Below are positions 1 through 8,860 of a stretch of 64,000 bases of DNA, piece by piece (position 1 is the stretch's first letter; each line of letters begins with the position of its first letter). The notes under the pieces are model-generated. The model worked only from the letters and a program-made list of their open reading frames with translations. It searched no databases and was not told the DNA's origin. Where the stretch lies: contig JBFLWE010000007.1 in NCBI GenBank assembly GCA_040758375.1, positions 31,443 through 95,442 on the forward strand, read 5' to 3'. The position numbers were made by a program, and so were the translations under genes. The DNA is from CAMLIZ01 sp040758375. GTDB lineage: Bacteria > Pseudomonadota > Gammaproteobacteria > Burkholderiales > Burkholderiaceae_C.

Positions 1-630
1 GAACCAGGAGGTCTTGCCGGTCAGGTGGGTACAGAAGCGCACCTCGGCATCGTCCACCGCCATGTGGGCGATGCAACGCCCGAGTTGGAACAGCAGCTCG
101 CTCGGGTTGCGGTCGGTCTGGTATTGCACCACGGCGTCCGCAACGGTCTGCTTGGTCAGCGAGTTCTTCAGCTCGAAGGTGAGCACCGGCAGGCCGTTGA
201 TGAAGATTGCCATGTCCAGCGCGCGCTGGGACTCGTCGTTGCTGTAGCGCACCTGCCGGGTGACGCTGAAAACGTTCTTACCGAAGGCCTCGGTCGCCGC
301 CGCGTTGCCCGGGGTGGGCAGCAGCTTGTACAGATCGACGTGTACCGGGCCGTGGCCCAGGCCCTTGCGCAGCACGTCCACCACGCCGCGCTTAGTGATC
401 TCACCTTGCAGGCGGTGCAGAAACTGGGTGCGCTGAATGCCGTCGGCGTCCAGGTTCAGCGTCTCGACAACCTTCGGCTGCGTTGCCCGGAGGAAGGCAA
501 ACAACTGAGTCATGTCCAGCGCCACGTCGCGGTTGTAGTCCGTGGCATGGCCCTGCACGTAGCCGCTGGCGACAAGGTCGCGCACGATCAGGGCTTCGAG
601 GCCCTTTTCGCTGGTGTCAGTTGTCGCCAT
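1..630 (-). CDS. hsdR: Type I restriction enzyme subunit R, N-terminal part (runs off the left edge)
   Basis: This is the N-terminal 210 residues of HsdR, the motor and nuclease subunit of a type I restriction enzyme. The frame is open from the ATG at 630 to the first base of the window, so the translocase domains are not visible. The nuclease signature of the HSDR_N family is present: Asp139, then FELK at 152-155 supplying the Glu and Lys of the PD-ExK-like site, followed by a QYQTDR stretch at 169-174 that fits the QxxxY region. The start overlaps the end of hsdS by 14 bases, indicating coupled translation. It is the last visible gene of a minus-strand operon that starts near 7.2 kb. The family call is firm. 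Whether the full gene is intact cannot be judged. Confidence 0.93.
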   Translation of the reverse strand, partial: MATTDTSEKGLEALIVRDLVASGYVQGHATDYNRDVALDMTQLFAFLRATQPKVVETLNLDADGIQRTQFLHRLQGEITKRGVVDVLRKGLGHGPVHVDLYKLLPTPGNAAATEAFGKNVFSVTRQVRYSNDESQRALDMAIFINGLPVLTFELKNSLTKQTVADAVVQYQTDRNPSELLFQLGRCIAHMAVDDAEVRFCTHLTGKTSWF

Positions 631-2782
631 CGACTTCCTCCTCTTCGGTGTTGCTGGCCTCGTCGTCGCTCAGGGCGGCCAACTCGTCGTCGCTGACCAC
701 ATCGTCAGGGCCGGGCTTCCAGCCGCGCACGTCGATCTGACCGGTCACGACGTCGGCGATCAGGCGGTCTCGGTACTCGTGGGTGAGCTTGATTTCGTCA
801 CTTGCCCGCTGAATCACGTCGTCGAGCTCTTTAGTCTCACGGGTGATGTAGGCCAAGATGTCGTGCTGCTCACCTGCGGGCGGCACTGGCAAACGCATGT
901 TCCCGATGAAGGTCCAATCGGCGCGAGGCATCTTTGCGCCAGCAGTCGAGCTGTTGACCAGATCAATGACGCGCTTGCAGCGCAACAGTTGCTCAAGATA
1001 GGCGGGCAGTACTAAGGTCTTCTTCGGTCTCAAAACAAGGAACTCGCTCACACAGACTCCGGGGCGAGTGGCACGAGTCACCTTCGCCAAGTACGGACGG
1101 AGCTTGCCGAAGAGAACATCGTCGACGCCGAATCGCTTCACCGTGCTCGCAAACTCCACATCTCCTTCGAGTGGATGCGACACACCTGTCCAGCTTTCGA
1201 CATGCTCAAGTGCCAGGTAGACCTCGTCGTTACCCTTGACCGTTGTCTGGTTCGTGACGTTGCTGGCCAGAAACTTCAGACGCCGGAGTTCCCAGTGAGC
1301 CGGTACGTCGCCGAGCCATTGGATGTCAGTGGACTGGAGCGCTACGTTTGAATCGAGACCGCGCGTGACGGCGTGGTCGATGATCCGCAGTTTCTGCTCG
1401 GTCAGCAGTGCGATGAGGTCGCGCTTGGCTTTGATGAAGCGGGCCACATGCGCGTCCTGTGCACGCAGGTAGGCGACGATCTGGTCTTGCTCGGCGCGCG
1501 GCGGCTGAAGCAGCGGGATGTCGAGAAACTGGTTCGGGTAAAGGCGCAGCCGGGACGAACGGATGCCAGTTGAGCGACCGATGTACTCGGCGACATAGGC
1601 GCGGGTCCGCAGCAAGTAGTCGAGGTAGCCCGGGTTGAAGCTATCAGCGTTGCGGGGCCGATAGATTCCATAGGCCGGGCTGACCAAGCCGGTATGTCTG
1701 GACGCACCCAAGGCCGCCATCCAAGCCCACAGCGTGTTGACCACGATGTCGCCAGGGCGGCAGACCTTGTGGCCAACGTAGCTCGCCGCCTTAAACATCG
1801 TGACGTTCTTCTGGCTGCGCGGGGTTACGCCGGTCAAGTGCGAGACCGATAGGAGTTCCTCCTGGCCCGTGCGGGAGCGCTCGTCCACCTCACGGAAGTA
1901 GGTCTTGGCGCGCTGTTCGTTCCAGTGCTCCGGAACGGGTTGAAGCCAGCGCATACGGGCCGTGCGATAGCTCGGGTACGCAGTCGCCCCTTCATTCACG
2001 ACAGTACGGCTAGCCTCTGCCGCCAGCGCAACGTTCTGGTCCATCAGCAACGGCGCGGGCATAGACGAGTGCTCCGCTGTCTGTGAGGCTGCAGTCACCG
2101 AAGTGGGCGCTGCTGGTGCCGAGGATTCCATGGGTAGGTCATCACCAAAAAGTCCTGCTTGCGACGTTGCCAACGCCGCCGCCCCTTGCTGCGCGGCCTT
2201 CAACGCCCAGACTTCGATGGGTCGACCGAGCAGCTGAAAGTCCGGAATGCCGGGCAACTCAACCCGAAGGAAGGCATCGCGGCCGTGCTGTTTCACCTGC
2301 TCGCGCAGTTCCATCAGCAGCCGACCAAGCACGTTCATGCCCACCAGCGTGTTTCCATCGCTAATGGCCTTGGCGCCCCAGAAGTCGTCCTTTCGAGACT
2401 GCTCCACGATCGGGCGGTTGCCAGTCCTGAGCAGCAACTCGCTGAACGCGCTCCAGTTGCTGGCGAGCTTCATGCGCAGGCACCAGCGCATGATGCGGAC
2501 GCGGACGTGGTCCCAATCCCGACGCGAGTCCTTGCGGTAGGGCTTGCTCCGCATCTTGGCCGTCATCGGGCTGTTCTCGCCGATGATCATCCGTTGCACG
2601 TCGGGCAGGTGTGGAAACCGGCAGGCCTGGTACAGCGCCTCGGACGTCAGGATGCGGATGCCGTTCACACGGATGGGGTAGCCCCCAGCCATGTTCGAGA
2701 GGCCGCCAAATGGCTCGTCTGTCTTGAGGAAGACGACGCTCTCGGATCGGCTGTAGGAGCGGACTTGATCGCTACTGCTCAT
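617..2782 (-). CDS. hsdS: NADAR domain fused to type I specificity subunit HsdS
   Basis: This 721-residue protein joins two families. Residues about 16-165 look like a NADAR (YbiA-like) domain: FGGLSN at 25-30, SEALYQA at 47-53, DFWGA at 133-137 and a GMNVLGRLLMELR stretch at 148-160. NADAR enzymes cleave N-glycosidic bonds, including ADP-ribose on guanine. A low-complexity linker (about 200-270) leads to a standard HsdS: target recognition domain 1 (about 275-430), helical spacer (436-470), recognition domain 2 (485-635), C-terminal helix (640-680) and an acidic tail. HsdS normally has no N-terminal enzyme and about 400-450 residues. The start is the ATG at 2782, which shares a base with the upstream TGA. 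A longer open frame to 2998 lies inside the upstream gene and is not used here. The HsdS part is certain and the NADAR part is strong by motif. Confidence 0.9.
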   Translation of the reverse strand: MSSSDQVRSYSRSESVVFLKTDEPFGGLSNMAGGYPIRVNGIRILTSEALYQACRFPHLPDVQRMIIGENSPMTAKMRSKPYRKDSRRDWDHVRVRIMRWCLRMKLASNWSAFSELLLRTGNRPIVEQSRKDDFWGAKAISDGNTLVGMNVLGRLLMELREQVKQHGRDAFLRVELPGIPDFQLLGRPIEVWALKAAQQGAAALATSQAGLFGDDLPMESSAPAAPTSVTAASQTAEHSSMPAPLLMDQNVALAAEASRTVVNEGATAYPSYRTARMRWLQPVPEHWNEQRAKTYFREVDERSRTGQEELLSVSHLTGVTPRSQKNVTMFKAASYVGHKVCRPGDIVVNTLWAWMAALGASRHTGLVSPAYGIYRPRNADSFNPGYLDYLLRTRAYVAEYIGRSTGIRSSRLRLYPNQFLDIPLLQPPRAEQDQIVAYLRAQDAHVARFIKAKRDLIALLTEQKLRIIDHAVTRGLDSNVALQSTDIQWLGDVPAHWELRRLKFLASNVTNQTTVKGNDEVYLALEHVESWTGVSHPLEGDVEFASTVKRFGVDDVLFGKLRPYLAKVTRATRPGVCVSEFLVLRPKKTLVLPAYLEQLLRCKRVIDLVNSSTAGAKMPRADWTFIGNMRLPVPPAGEQHDILAYITRETKELDDVIQRASDEIKLTHEYRDRLIADVVTGQIDVRGWKPGPDDVVSDDELAALSDDEASNTEEEEVDGDN

Positions 2783-3816
2783 CAAAGGCCGTCCCCAGTC
2801 AAGTCTGCGAACATCCTCCGCACGGCCGTCTGCGTGTTCGTGGTTCGAGGGAACAGCGGGTACCACGGCGCATCCACCCAGAACGCCAGGGGCGCGTTGT
2901 TGGGGCAGTTGCGATAGGTCACGATGAGCGATCCGAAGCCCAGGGTCTCCAGCGTCATGTGGCCCAGCGGGCGCTGGGTAGCACCGAGATTCGTGCACAG
3001 CTGCCGAATGCGAACGCCGGCCTTCAGGAACTCCTGCTCTAGAAGGGTCTTGGCCGCGTCGCTGGAGAACAAGCCGGCAGCGCCAGGGCTGCCGGGCGCG
3101 CGCAGCGTCGGCGGGTATTGCATACCCGCCACGTAGTCCTGCACTGCTTGGTCGGCCGGGATCACCGTGGGGCGCAGCACGTCCGCCGACGCGCTATAGG
3201 CCCGGCGATCCTCGAGCTCGATGGCGCGCCACCAGGTGATGTCGACCTTCTTGCCAGCCGCTCTCACGGCAGTCTGAATCCTGCCGTTCGCGTAGTACTG
3301 GCCGCCGCTGTGCAGCGCGATGCAGATGACGTGCACCGTTGCCTGGGCTGGAGCCAGGTCGCGCACCCAGCCTTCCAGATCGCGCCTCACCCGATTGCCG
3401 GTGAAGATGCCGTCATCGAGGTAGATGAAGACGTCGTTGCCTTGCCCGCAGTCTTCGATCCCGATTCCGAACTCCTCTCGAAGCACCTCCGAGAACAAGG
3501 CGAGCATGTCGGTCTGGCTGTCGCCGCCGCCCTGGATGTCCAGGAAGTTTGCAGACCGCCAGAAGTCCTTGGGGTTCGGGCCAGTGAGCTTGGCCGTGCG
3601 GATCGCGGTGCGGATGAACTTCGACACCGCCTCCTTCGAGAAGTACGTGTTCTTCAGGACGTGATCCACCTCGCGCAGGATCGGAAGCTGCACATCGGCA
3701 TCGAACTGCTGCACCCAGCGCTCGACATGGTCGGTGACGGGCTTCGGCAGAGATCCGTCGCGGTAGTCCTGGATCGTTTGCGCGATGGATGCCAGCAGAT
3801 CTTGACGTTCGCTCAT
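2782..3816 (-). CDS. Phosphoribosyltransferase-like protein (PRTase-CE type) inside the hsd operon
   Basis: This 344-residue soluble protein has no signal peptide or membrane segment. Residues 129-140 (VFIYLDDGIFTG) match the PRPP-binding loop of type I phosphoribosyltransferases: hydrophobic strand, two acidic residues, then a TG-containing loop. The overall layout resembles the PRTase-CE group described in prokaryotic conflict systems. An N-terminal helical region (about 1-90) precedes the core, and the C-terminal 120 residues are unassigned. The gene overlaps hsdM by four bases (ATGA) and hsdS by one, so it is translated as part of the restriction-modification unit. It is not a normal component of type I systems. 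A role in making or attaching a ribosyl-type group is inferred from the fold and the NADAR neighbour and is not shown by the sequence. Confidence 0.72.
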   Translation of the reverse strand: MSERQDLLASIAQTIQDYRDGSLPKPVTDHVERWVQQFDADVQLPILREVDHVLKNTYFSKEAVSKFIRTAIRTAKLTGPNPKDFWRSANFLDIQGGGDSQTDMLALFSEVLREEFGIGIEDCGQGNDVFIYLDDGIFTGNRVRRDLEGWVRDLAPAQATVHVICIALHSGGQYYANGRIQTAVRAAGKKVDITWWRAIELEDRRAYSASADVLRPTVIPADQAVQDYVAGMQYPPTLRAPGSPGAAGLFSSDAAKTLLEQEFLKAGVRIRQLCTNLGATQRPLGHMTLETLGFGSLIVTYRNCPNNAPLAFWVDAPWYPLFPRTTNTQTAVRRMFADLTGDGL

Positions 3817-6191
3817 GCCGGCACCCCTCCAACGATCTTCTGCAGCAGGCCTTCGGTCTGCTGTTCCAGCTTGAGAATGTCTGCGCGAATCTGGTCCAGC
3901 GAGCGCAGCGGCGCCGGCTTGTAGAAGTAGCGGGCGAAGGAGATCTCGTAGCCGATCTTGGTCGCGTCGGTGGCGATCCAGGCGTCTGGCGCATGAGGCA
4001 GCACCTCACGCCGGAAAAAGGCATCGATGCCGCCGGGTTCCTTCAGCGGCACTTGCTCCGTATCGCGGAGATCGGTGTCTGGCTCGTACTCGACCATGAA
4101 CCGGTCTTTGCCCGCCTCCTGCAGGTACGCGCCGTCGAGTCCCGGCTCGAAGTGCTCGTCCTTCTTCAGCTTGGAACGTTTGGCGACTACCGGTGGCGCG
4201 GATTCGTCACGCCAGCTCACAGCCTTGAAGATCGCCTTCTTTTCGGCTGCAGCCAGCTTCTTTCCGTGCTTGGCCATTGCTGCCTCGAAGCGGGCACGGA
4301 AGTCGTTGTGGTCGTCGAACACGCCGTCGCCCAGCTCTTGCTGCGCGAGCAGTGCCAGCTCGATCAAGGTTTTGTCGCGTTGCCAGGTCGCCGAGTCGAG
4401 CAGCTTCTTCCGGCGCTTCTCGGGCACCGCCTTCTTCGCAGGCGTGCTCTCGTCGTCATCGCCCTCCGGCTCGTCCTCGTCTTCCCCGGTGTCGCCCTTC
4501 AGCCACGCCTCGATCTCGGGCTTGAGCTTCGGGAACTCGGAGTAGAGCTTGTCGCTGTACTTGCCCCAGATCTCGGCGCGCAGGGCCTCGTCGCCGCTGG
4601 CGAAGCGCAGGGTTTCGATGGCGCTGCGCTTGAGCTGGCTCTTCAGCCGCAGCGGACGTTCGACGGTGATCTTCCAGTAGCCGAAGTCGGAGGTGTCGAA
4701 CCACTTGCACTCCGGCGTGTCCTGGGGTTGCCCGAGGTAGAGGTCCACGATGCGCTGGATGTCCACTTCGGACAACTCGCAGTTCTTCTTGCCAAGGTTT
4801 CGACGCAGCGGTTGGAACCAGCTGCTCGCGTCGATCAGCTGCACCTTGCCCTTGCGGTGCTCCGCCTTGCGGTTGGCCAGCACCCAGATGTAGGTCGCGA
4901 TGCCCGTGTTGTAGAAGATGTTGAGCGGCAGCGCGATGACGGCTTCGAGCCAGTCGTTCTCCAGTAACCAGCGACGGATGTTGCTCTCGCCCTGACCGGC
5001 ATCGCCGGTGAACAGGGCCGAGCCGTTGTGAACGATGGCGATGCGGCTGCCCAGCGGCGAGCGCTGCTTCATCTTCTGCAGCTTGTTCACCAGGAACATC
5101 AGCTGCCCGTCACTGGAGCGGGTGATGAGCTTGAACTCAGGGTCGTCGCTGTGACTGACGATGAAGCGGGGGTCGCTGAACCCCTTCTTGCCGCCCATGC
5201 GGTCGAGATCGGTCTTCCAGCTCTTCCCGTAGGGAGGGTTGGAGATCATGAAGTCGAACTCGCGGGAGCGGAACTGATCGGCGGAGAGCGTCGACTTGTC
5301 CGCACCACCAACGATGTGCTCGGCCTCGTCGCCTTCGCCCTTGAGTAGCAGGTCGGCCTTGCAGATGGCGTAAGTCTCTGGGTTGATCTCCTGCCCGAAC
5401 AGGTGGATGGAGACCTCCTTGCCGTGTTCCTCGGCCAGTTCCTGCAGGGTCTCCTCTGCGACGGTCAACATGCCCCCGGTGCCGCAGGCGCCGTCATAGA
5501 GCAAGTAGGTGCCGGACTGGATCTGGTCGGCCACCGGCATGAACATCAGCTTGGCCATCAGCTTGACGACATCCCGCGGCGTGAAGTGCTCGCCCGCCTC
5601 TTCGTTGTTTTCCTCGTTGAAGCGGCGGATCAGTTCCTCGAACACGGTGCCCATGCCGTGGTTGTCCAGTGCGGGCAGCTTGATCCGGCCGTCCGCGTCC
5701 TTGACGGGCAGCGGCGACAGGTTGACCTCCGGGTCAAGGAAGTCCTCGATCAAGTAGCCGAGGACGTGCGCATCAACCAGCGTCTGGATCTGATCGCGGA
5801 ACTTGAACTTGGTGAGGATCTCCTGGACGTTCGGCGAGAAGCCATCAAGGTAGGCGATAAAGTCCTCGCGCAGACGTTGGCCCTGACTGCTGGCCTTGAG
5901 CTTGGCGAGCGTGAACTCGGAGACGTTGTAGAACGCTTGCCCCGCGGCCATCCGCAGGGCTCCGTCCTGCTCGGCGACGTTGTTCTTGTCGAGGAAGCGC
6001 TTGCGCTCCAACACCTTCTGCTTGGTCTCTTCCAGGACGGCGTCGAGCCGCCGAAGCACGGTGAAGGGCAGGATGACGTCGCGGTACTTGCCGCGCACGT
6101 AGACATCGCGCAGACGGTCGTCCGCGATGTTCCAGATGAAGTCGGAGATCCACTTGATCTGGCTTTGGTCTTGGTGTCGGTTGGTCTTCAT
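3813..6191 (-). CDS. hsdM: Type I DNA methyltransferase subunit M
   Basis: HsdM binds S-adenosylmethionine and methylates adenine within the site chosen by HsdS. It also forms the core of the restriction complex. The N-terminal helical HsdM domain covers about residues 10-150. The methyltransferase core follows, with motif I DGACGTGG at 233-240 and catalytic motif IV NPPY at 318-321, which identifies an N6-adenine enzyme. At 792 residues it is much longer than the classical E. coli HsdM (about 530). The extra C-terminal 250 residues include an acidic, lysine-rich linker. It begins 11 bases after the WYL regulator and overlaps the phosphoribosyltransferase-like gene by ATGA. All key residues look intact. 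Confidence 0.95.
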   Translation of the reverse strand: MKTNRHQDQSQIKWISDFIWNIADDRLRDVYVRGKYRDVILPFTVLRRLDAVLEETKQKVLERKRFLDKNNVAEQDGALRMAAGQAFYNVSEFTLAKLKASSQGQRLREDFIAYLDGFSPNVQEILTKFKFRDQIQTLVDAHVLGYLIEDFLDPEVNLSPLPVKDADGRIKLPALDNHGMGTVFEELIRRFNEENNEEAGEHFTPRDVVKLMAKLMFMPVADQIQSGTYLLYDGACGTGGMLTVAEETLQELAEEHGKEVSIHLFGQEINPETYAICKADLLLKGEGDEAEHIVGGADKSTLSADQFRSREFDFMISNPPYGKSWKTDLDRMGGKKGFSDPRFIVSHSDDPEFKLITRSSDGQLMFLVNKLQKMKQRSPLGSRIAIVHNGSALFTGDAGQGESNIRRWLLENDWLEAVIALPLNIFYNTGIATYIWVLANRKAEHRKGKVQLIDASSWFQPLRRNLGKKNCELSEVDIQRIVDLYLGQPQDTPECKWFDTSDFGYWKITVERPLRLKSQLKRSAIETLRFASGDEALRAEIWGKYSDKLYSEFPKLKPEIEAWLKGDTGEDEDEPEGDDDESTPAKKAVPEKRRKKLLDSATWQRDKTLIELALLAQQELGDGVFDDHNDFRARFEAAMAKHGKKLAAAEKKAIFKAVSWRDESAPPVVAKRSKLKKDEHFEPGLDGAYLQEAGKDRFMVEYEPDTDLRDTEQVPLKEPGGIDAFFRREVLPHAPDAWIATDATKIGYEISFARYFYKPAPLRSLDQIRADILKLEQQTEGLLQKIVGGVPA

Positions 6192-6202
6192 CAGAGCGCG
6201 CT

Positions 6203-7159
6203 CTAGTTCGTTGTCTTCTTGCGGCTTGTGGGCGGCTGGTAACCCGGCGCCAGTTGGGCGTTCTCGACGCCATACAACGCCAGCGAGTCAGCCAGCCACA
6301 AGCGGTACTGTTCTTCGGTAAGGCGATGATCGGGCGAGCAGTCCACACTCCAGCGCAGCAGCATGTAGCCGGCCACCGCGGCACGCACCCGGACCCGGAT
6401 CGCGCCGTCCGTCATGCCGTAGTCCATGCGAACGACCTCGGGCCGACTGAGTCGGGGGTGCGGCACGAACTCCAGTTCGACAATGCGTGTCCACTGGATA
6501 TCGTTGTCGGCGCGTTCGTGCGGCGCAGGCTCTTCATCCAGCAGAGCGGGCGCCTCGATTCGTGTGACCACGAAGTCACGAAACTCAGCCGTCTTGCGGT
6601 CAAAGGCGCGGACGTGCCATCGAAGGCCGGAGTCGACCAGGGCAAACGGCACGATGACCCGCTGCGTCCTGCCGCTGCTCATCGAGTGGTACTGGATCGA
6701 AATCGGCCGCTTGGTGTGGATGGCGCGGCTGACTGGCGCCAGCACCTCCATGCGGGGGCTACTCAATGCCAAAGGCGACTCGCAGGACAACAGTGCCCGG
6801 GTGGGCGCATCTACGCCGTCACCGAACCCCAAAGCCAGCGAAGACAGCACGCGCTGCGGTGCGTGCTCGAACATCGGGGCGAAGTGCTTGCCGATCCTGT
6901 AGACCTTGGTGCTGCCGTCGAACTCGATGTTCTTGGGTGCGATCTCGCGGTAGAGCGCGAGATCCCGGGTTGCGCCTGCAGGTGCAACGCCGAAGCGGCT
7001 GATTAAGTCCGGGCGGCCGATCTCGCCCAGGAAGTACAGGCGGAAGTCGATGTAGGCCAGGCGCTCGCGCTGAGCGTGGCTCAGGCTCTCGACGCGTTGA
7101 GGGCGCACGGTCAAGCCGCCCCCGAGGCACAGGTTGCGGCCGCCGAACCGATTTCGCAC
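6203..7159 (-). CDS. WYL-domain transcriptional regulator of the hsd operon (BrxR/CapW-like)
   Basis: This 318-residue DNA-binding protein resembles the BrxR/CapW group of WYL repressors that sit upstream of phage-defence genes. An N-terminal winged-helix region (about 28-110) precedes a WYL domain (about 135-210) and a C-terminal extension containing LLRWSVDCSPDH, typical of this group. It is the first gene of the operon and ends 11 bases before hsdM. The longest start is a GTG at 7159. A second GTG at 7108 is equally plausible because the conserved part begins near residue 28. Inverted repeats built on CTCAT/ATGAG lie just upstream and overlap a promoter, so autoregulation is likely. The ligand sensed by the WYL domain is unknown. 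Confidence 0.87.
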   Translation of the reverse strand: MRNRFGGRNLCLGGGLTVRPQRVESLSHAQRERLAYIDFRLYFLGEIGRPDLISRFGVAPAGATRDLALYREIAPKNIEFDGSTKVYRIGKHFAPMFEHAPQRVLSSLALGFGDGVDAPTRALLSCESPLALSSPRMEVLAPVSRAIHTKRPISIQYHSMSSGRTQRVIVPFALVDSGLRWHVRAFDRKTAEFRDFVVTRIEAPALLDEEPAPHERADNDIQWTRIVELEFVPHPRLSRPEVVRMDYGMTDGAIRVRVRAAVAGYMLLRWSVDCSPDHRLTEEQYRLWLADSLALYGVENAQLAPGYQPPTSRKKTTN

Positions 7160-7188
7160 GCTCGATTGCTCATTGCTACGCAGGTGTA

Positions 7189-7235
7189 CTCATCAAAATG
7201 AGGACATTATGCGCTCATGAGTTCGTGGCGGGCAA
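7189..7235 (-). promoter_or_regulatory. Candidate promoter and operator of the WYL-hsd operon
   Basis: Reading the minus strand there is a TTGCCC box (7230-7235), an 18-base spacer and a CATAAT box (7206-7211), a plausible sigma-70 promoter. Inside the spacer lies the palindrome CTCATGAG (7214-7221). Just downstream is CTCAT-N4-ATGAG (7189-7202), made of the same half-sites. Such repeats suit a dimeric WYL repressor. The assignment is by inspection only. Confidence 0.55.
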
Positions 7236-7367
7236 GTTTCAGAGCCGCAGGATTGATCCGGGCTGCTACGGTTCGCTCGTCCGTTTAAGATGCAAGTTGC
7301 CTTTTCGGTGGTAGTCCACCACCAGACACTGATTTCGGGACGTCCCTCACGATCCCAAGAAGTCCAG

Positions 7368-7399
7368 AAAGCCCTAGAGAATCAACGCTCTAGGGCTTT
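7368..7399 (+). terminator. Rho-independent terminator-like hairpin upstream of the integrase
   Basis: A 12-base stem (AAAGCCCTAGAG paired with CTCTAGGGCTTT) encloses an 8-base loop and is followed by further T residues. No plus-strand gene precedes it in the island. It could be the end of a chromosomal gene whose body was displaced by integration. The rest of 7236-7505 shows only a short GGTGG/CCACC hairpin near 7310 and no gene. Confidence 0.6.
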
Positions 7400-7505
7400 T
7401 TTGTTGTCTCACACGGTTGCAAGCCGACCCTGACGTTCCCGCGGATCGAGGAGTACGTTCTGGAGTAGCGGCCTGGAGTAGGGCCGAGAACTGGGCGTTT
7501 ACTCC

Positions 7506-8781
7506 ATGGCTCGATATCTCATCCCCTCGGACACCTTCCTCAAGGCCATCAAGCCGGGCGATCCGCGCAAGCGAATCAGCGATGGCGACGGGCTCGTCCT
7601 CTTGCTCTTCGAGAAGCCCGGCGAGCACGGCTGGCGCTTCGACTACCGTTTCGCCGGCCGGCGCAACGTGCTGTCGTTCGGCAACCATCCGGACACGAGG
7701 CTGGCCATCGCGCGCCGCAAGGCGGATGCGGCGCGGCGGCTCCTCGCGGAGGGGTTCGACCCCAGCCAGCAGCGCAAGGCCGAGCGGCAGGCGCAGGTCG
7801 AGGCCTACGAGGACAAGAAGCGGGTGGCCGACGGGCTGCCGCCGCGGGGCTCGTTCGAGGAAGTCGCCCGCGAGTGGTACGCCGTGCGCAAGGACGGATG
7901 GGCGAGGAGCTACGGCGACAAGATCATCGCCCGCTTCGAGAACGACGTCTTCCCATGGATCGGCAAGGTGCCGGTGGCCGAGCTGACGGCGCCGCAGCTG
8001 CTCGAGGTGATCCGCCGCATCGAGGCGCGCGGCGTGGTGGAGACGGCGCACCGCGCGCTGCAGGACTGCAGCCAGGCGCTGCGCTACGCGGTGGCCACGG
8101 GCAAGGCGTCGAGCAACCCGGCGCGCGATCTGTAGGGCGCGCTGCGCCGGCCGATGACGAAGCACTTCCCTGCCATCACCGAGCCGGCCCGCTTTGGCGG
8201 GCGATCGACCACTATGCGGCGACGCCGGTCGTCCGCGCCGCGCTGCGGCTCGCGCCGATGCTGCTGCTACGCCCCGGCGAACTGCGCTTCGCCGAGTGGA
8301 CGGAGATCGACCTCGACGGCGCGCTGTGGACCGTGCCGTCGATGCGCATGAAGCGGGAGCTGCGCCAGAAGCTGCACGGCGCGCCGCACCTGGTGCCGCT
8401 GTCGCGCCAGGCGGTCGCGGTGTTGCGCGACCTGCAGCCGCTGACCGGCAATGGACCACTTGTCTTTCGCGGCGAGCGCCACCACGACCGGCCGATGAGC
8501 GCCAACACCGTCAACGCCGCGCTACGCGCGATGGGCTTCTCGACCGACGAGGTGACGGGCCACGGCTTGCGCGCCACCGCGCGGACGATGCTGCACGAGC
8601 GCCTCGGCTTCGATCCCCACGTGATCGAGGCGCAACTCGCGCACTCGGTGCAGGACGCGCTCGGCCGCGCCTACAACCGCACTGATTTCTCGAGCAGCGG
8701 CGGAAGATGATGCAGGCCTGGGCCGGCTACCTGGACAAGCTGCGCGAGGCGCCGACCGACAGTGCAAACGCGAAGCGCTGA
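7506..8781 (+). pseudogene. Tyrosine recombinase (phage/island integrase), broken
   Basis: The first 209 residues have the N-terminal DUF4102-like and core-binding domains of a P4-type integrase. An in-frame TAG stops this frame at 8133-8135. The catalytic half continues downstream: the arginine in RPGELRFAEW, then HGLRATARTML (HxxR box), QLAHSV, and the YNRTDF segment with the nucleophile tyrosine. To read through, one needs the stop to revert, one frameshift between about 8190 and 8210, and another near 8695 to reach the terminal MMQAWAGYLDKLR segment ending at 8781. All catalytic residues are still recognisable, so the inactivation looks recent, or sequencing errors are involved. It marks the adjoining genes as a formerly mobile island. 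Confidence 0.88.
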
Positions 8782-8860
8782 ATCTGCGTCGAAATCTTGC
8801 GGATGATGACGTGCCGTGTGCGCCTAGAGTTTCCCGAGGCACATCACCGAGGGATGCCGT

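Noticed and set aside
2783..2998. N-terminal extension of 72 codons before the NADAR-HsdS start.
   Set aside because: It overlaps the phosphoribosyltransferase-like gene and has no recognisable sequence, while ATG 2782 is correctly placed after the upstream stop.
7260..7400. Possible tRNA or attachment site next to the integrase.
   Set aside because: No cloverleaf or CCA end could be drawn, and no matching direct repeat was found at the far side of the island.
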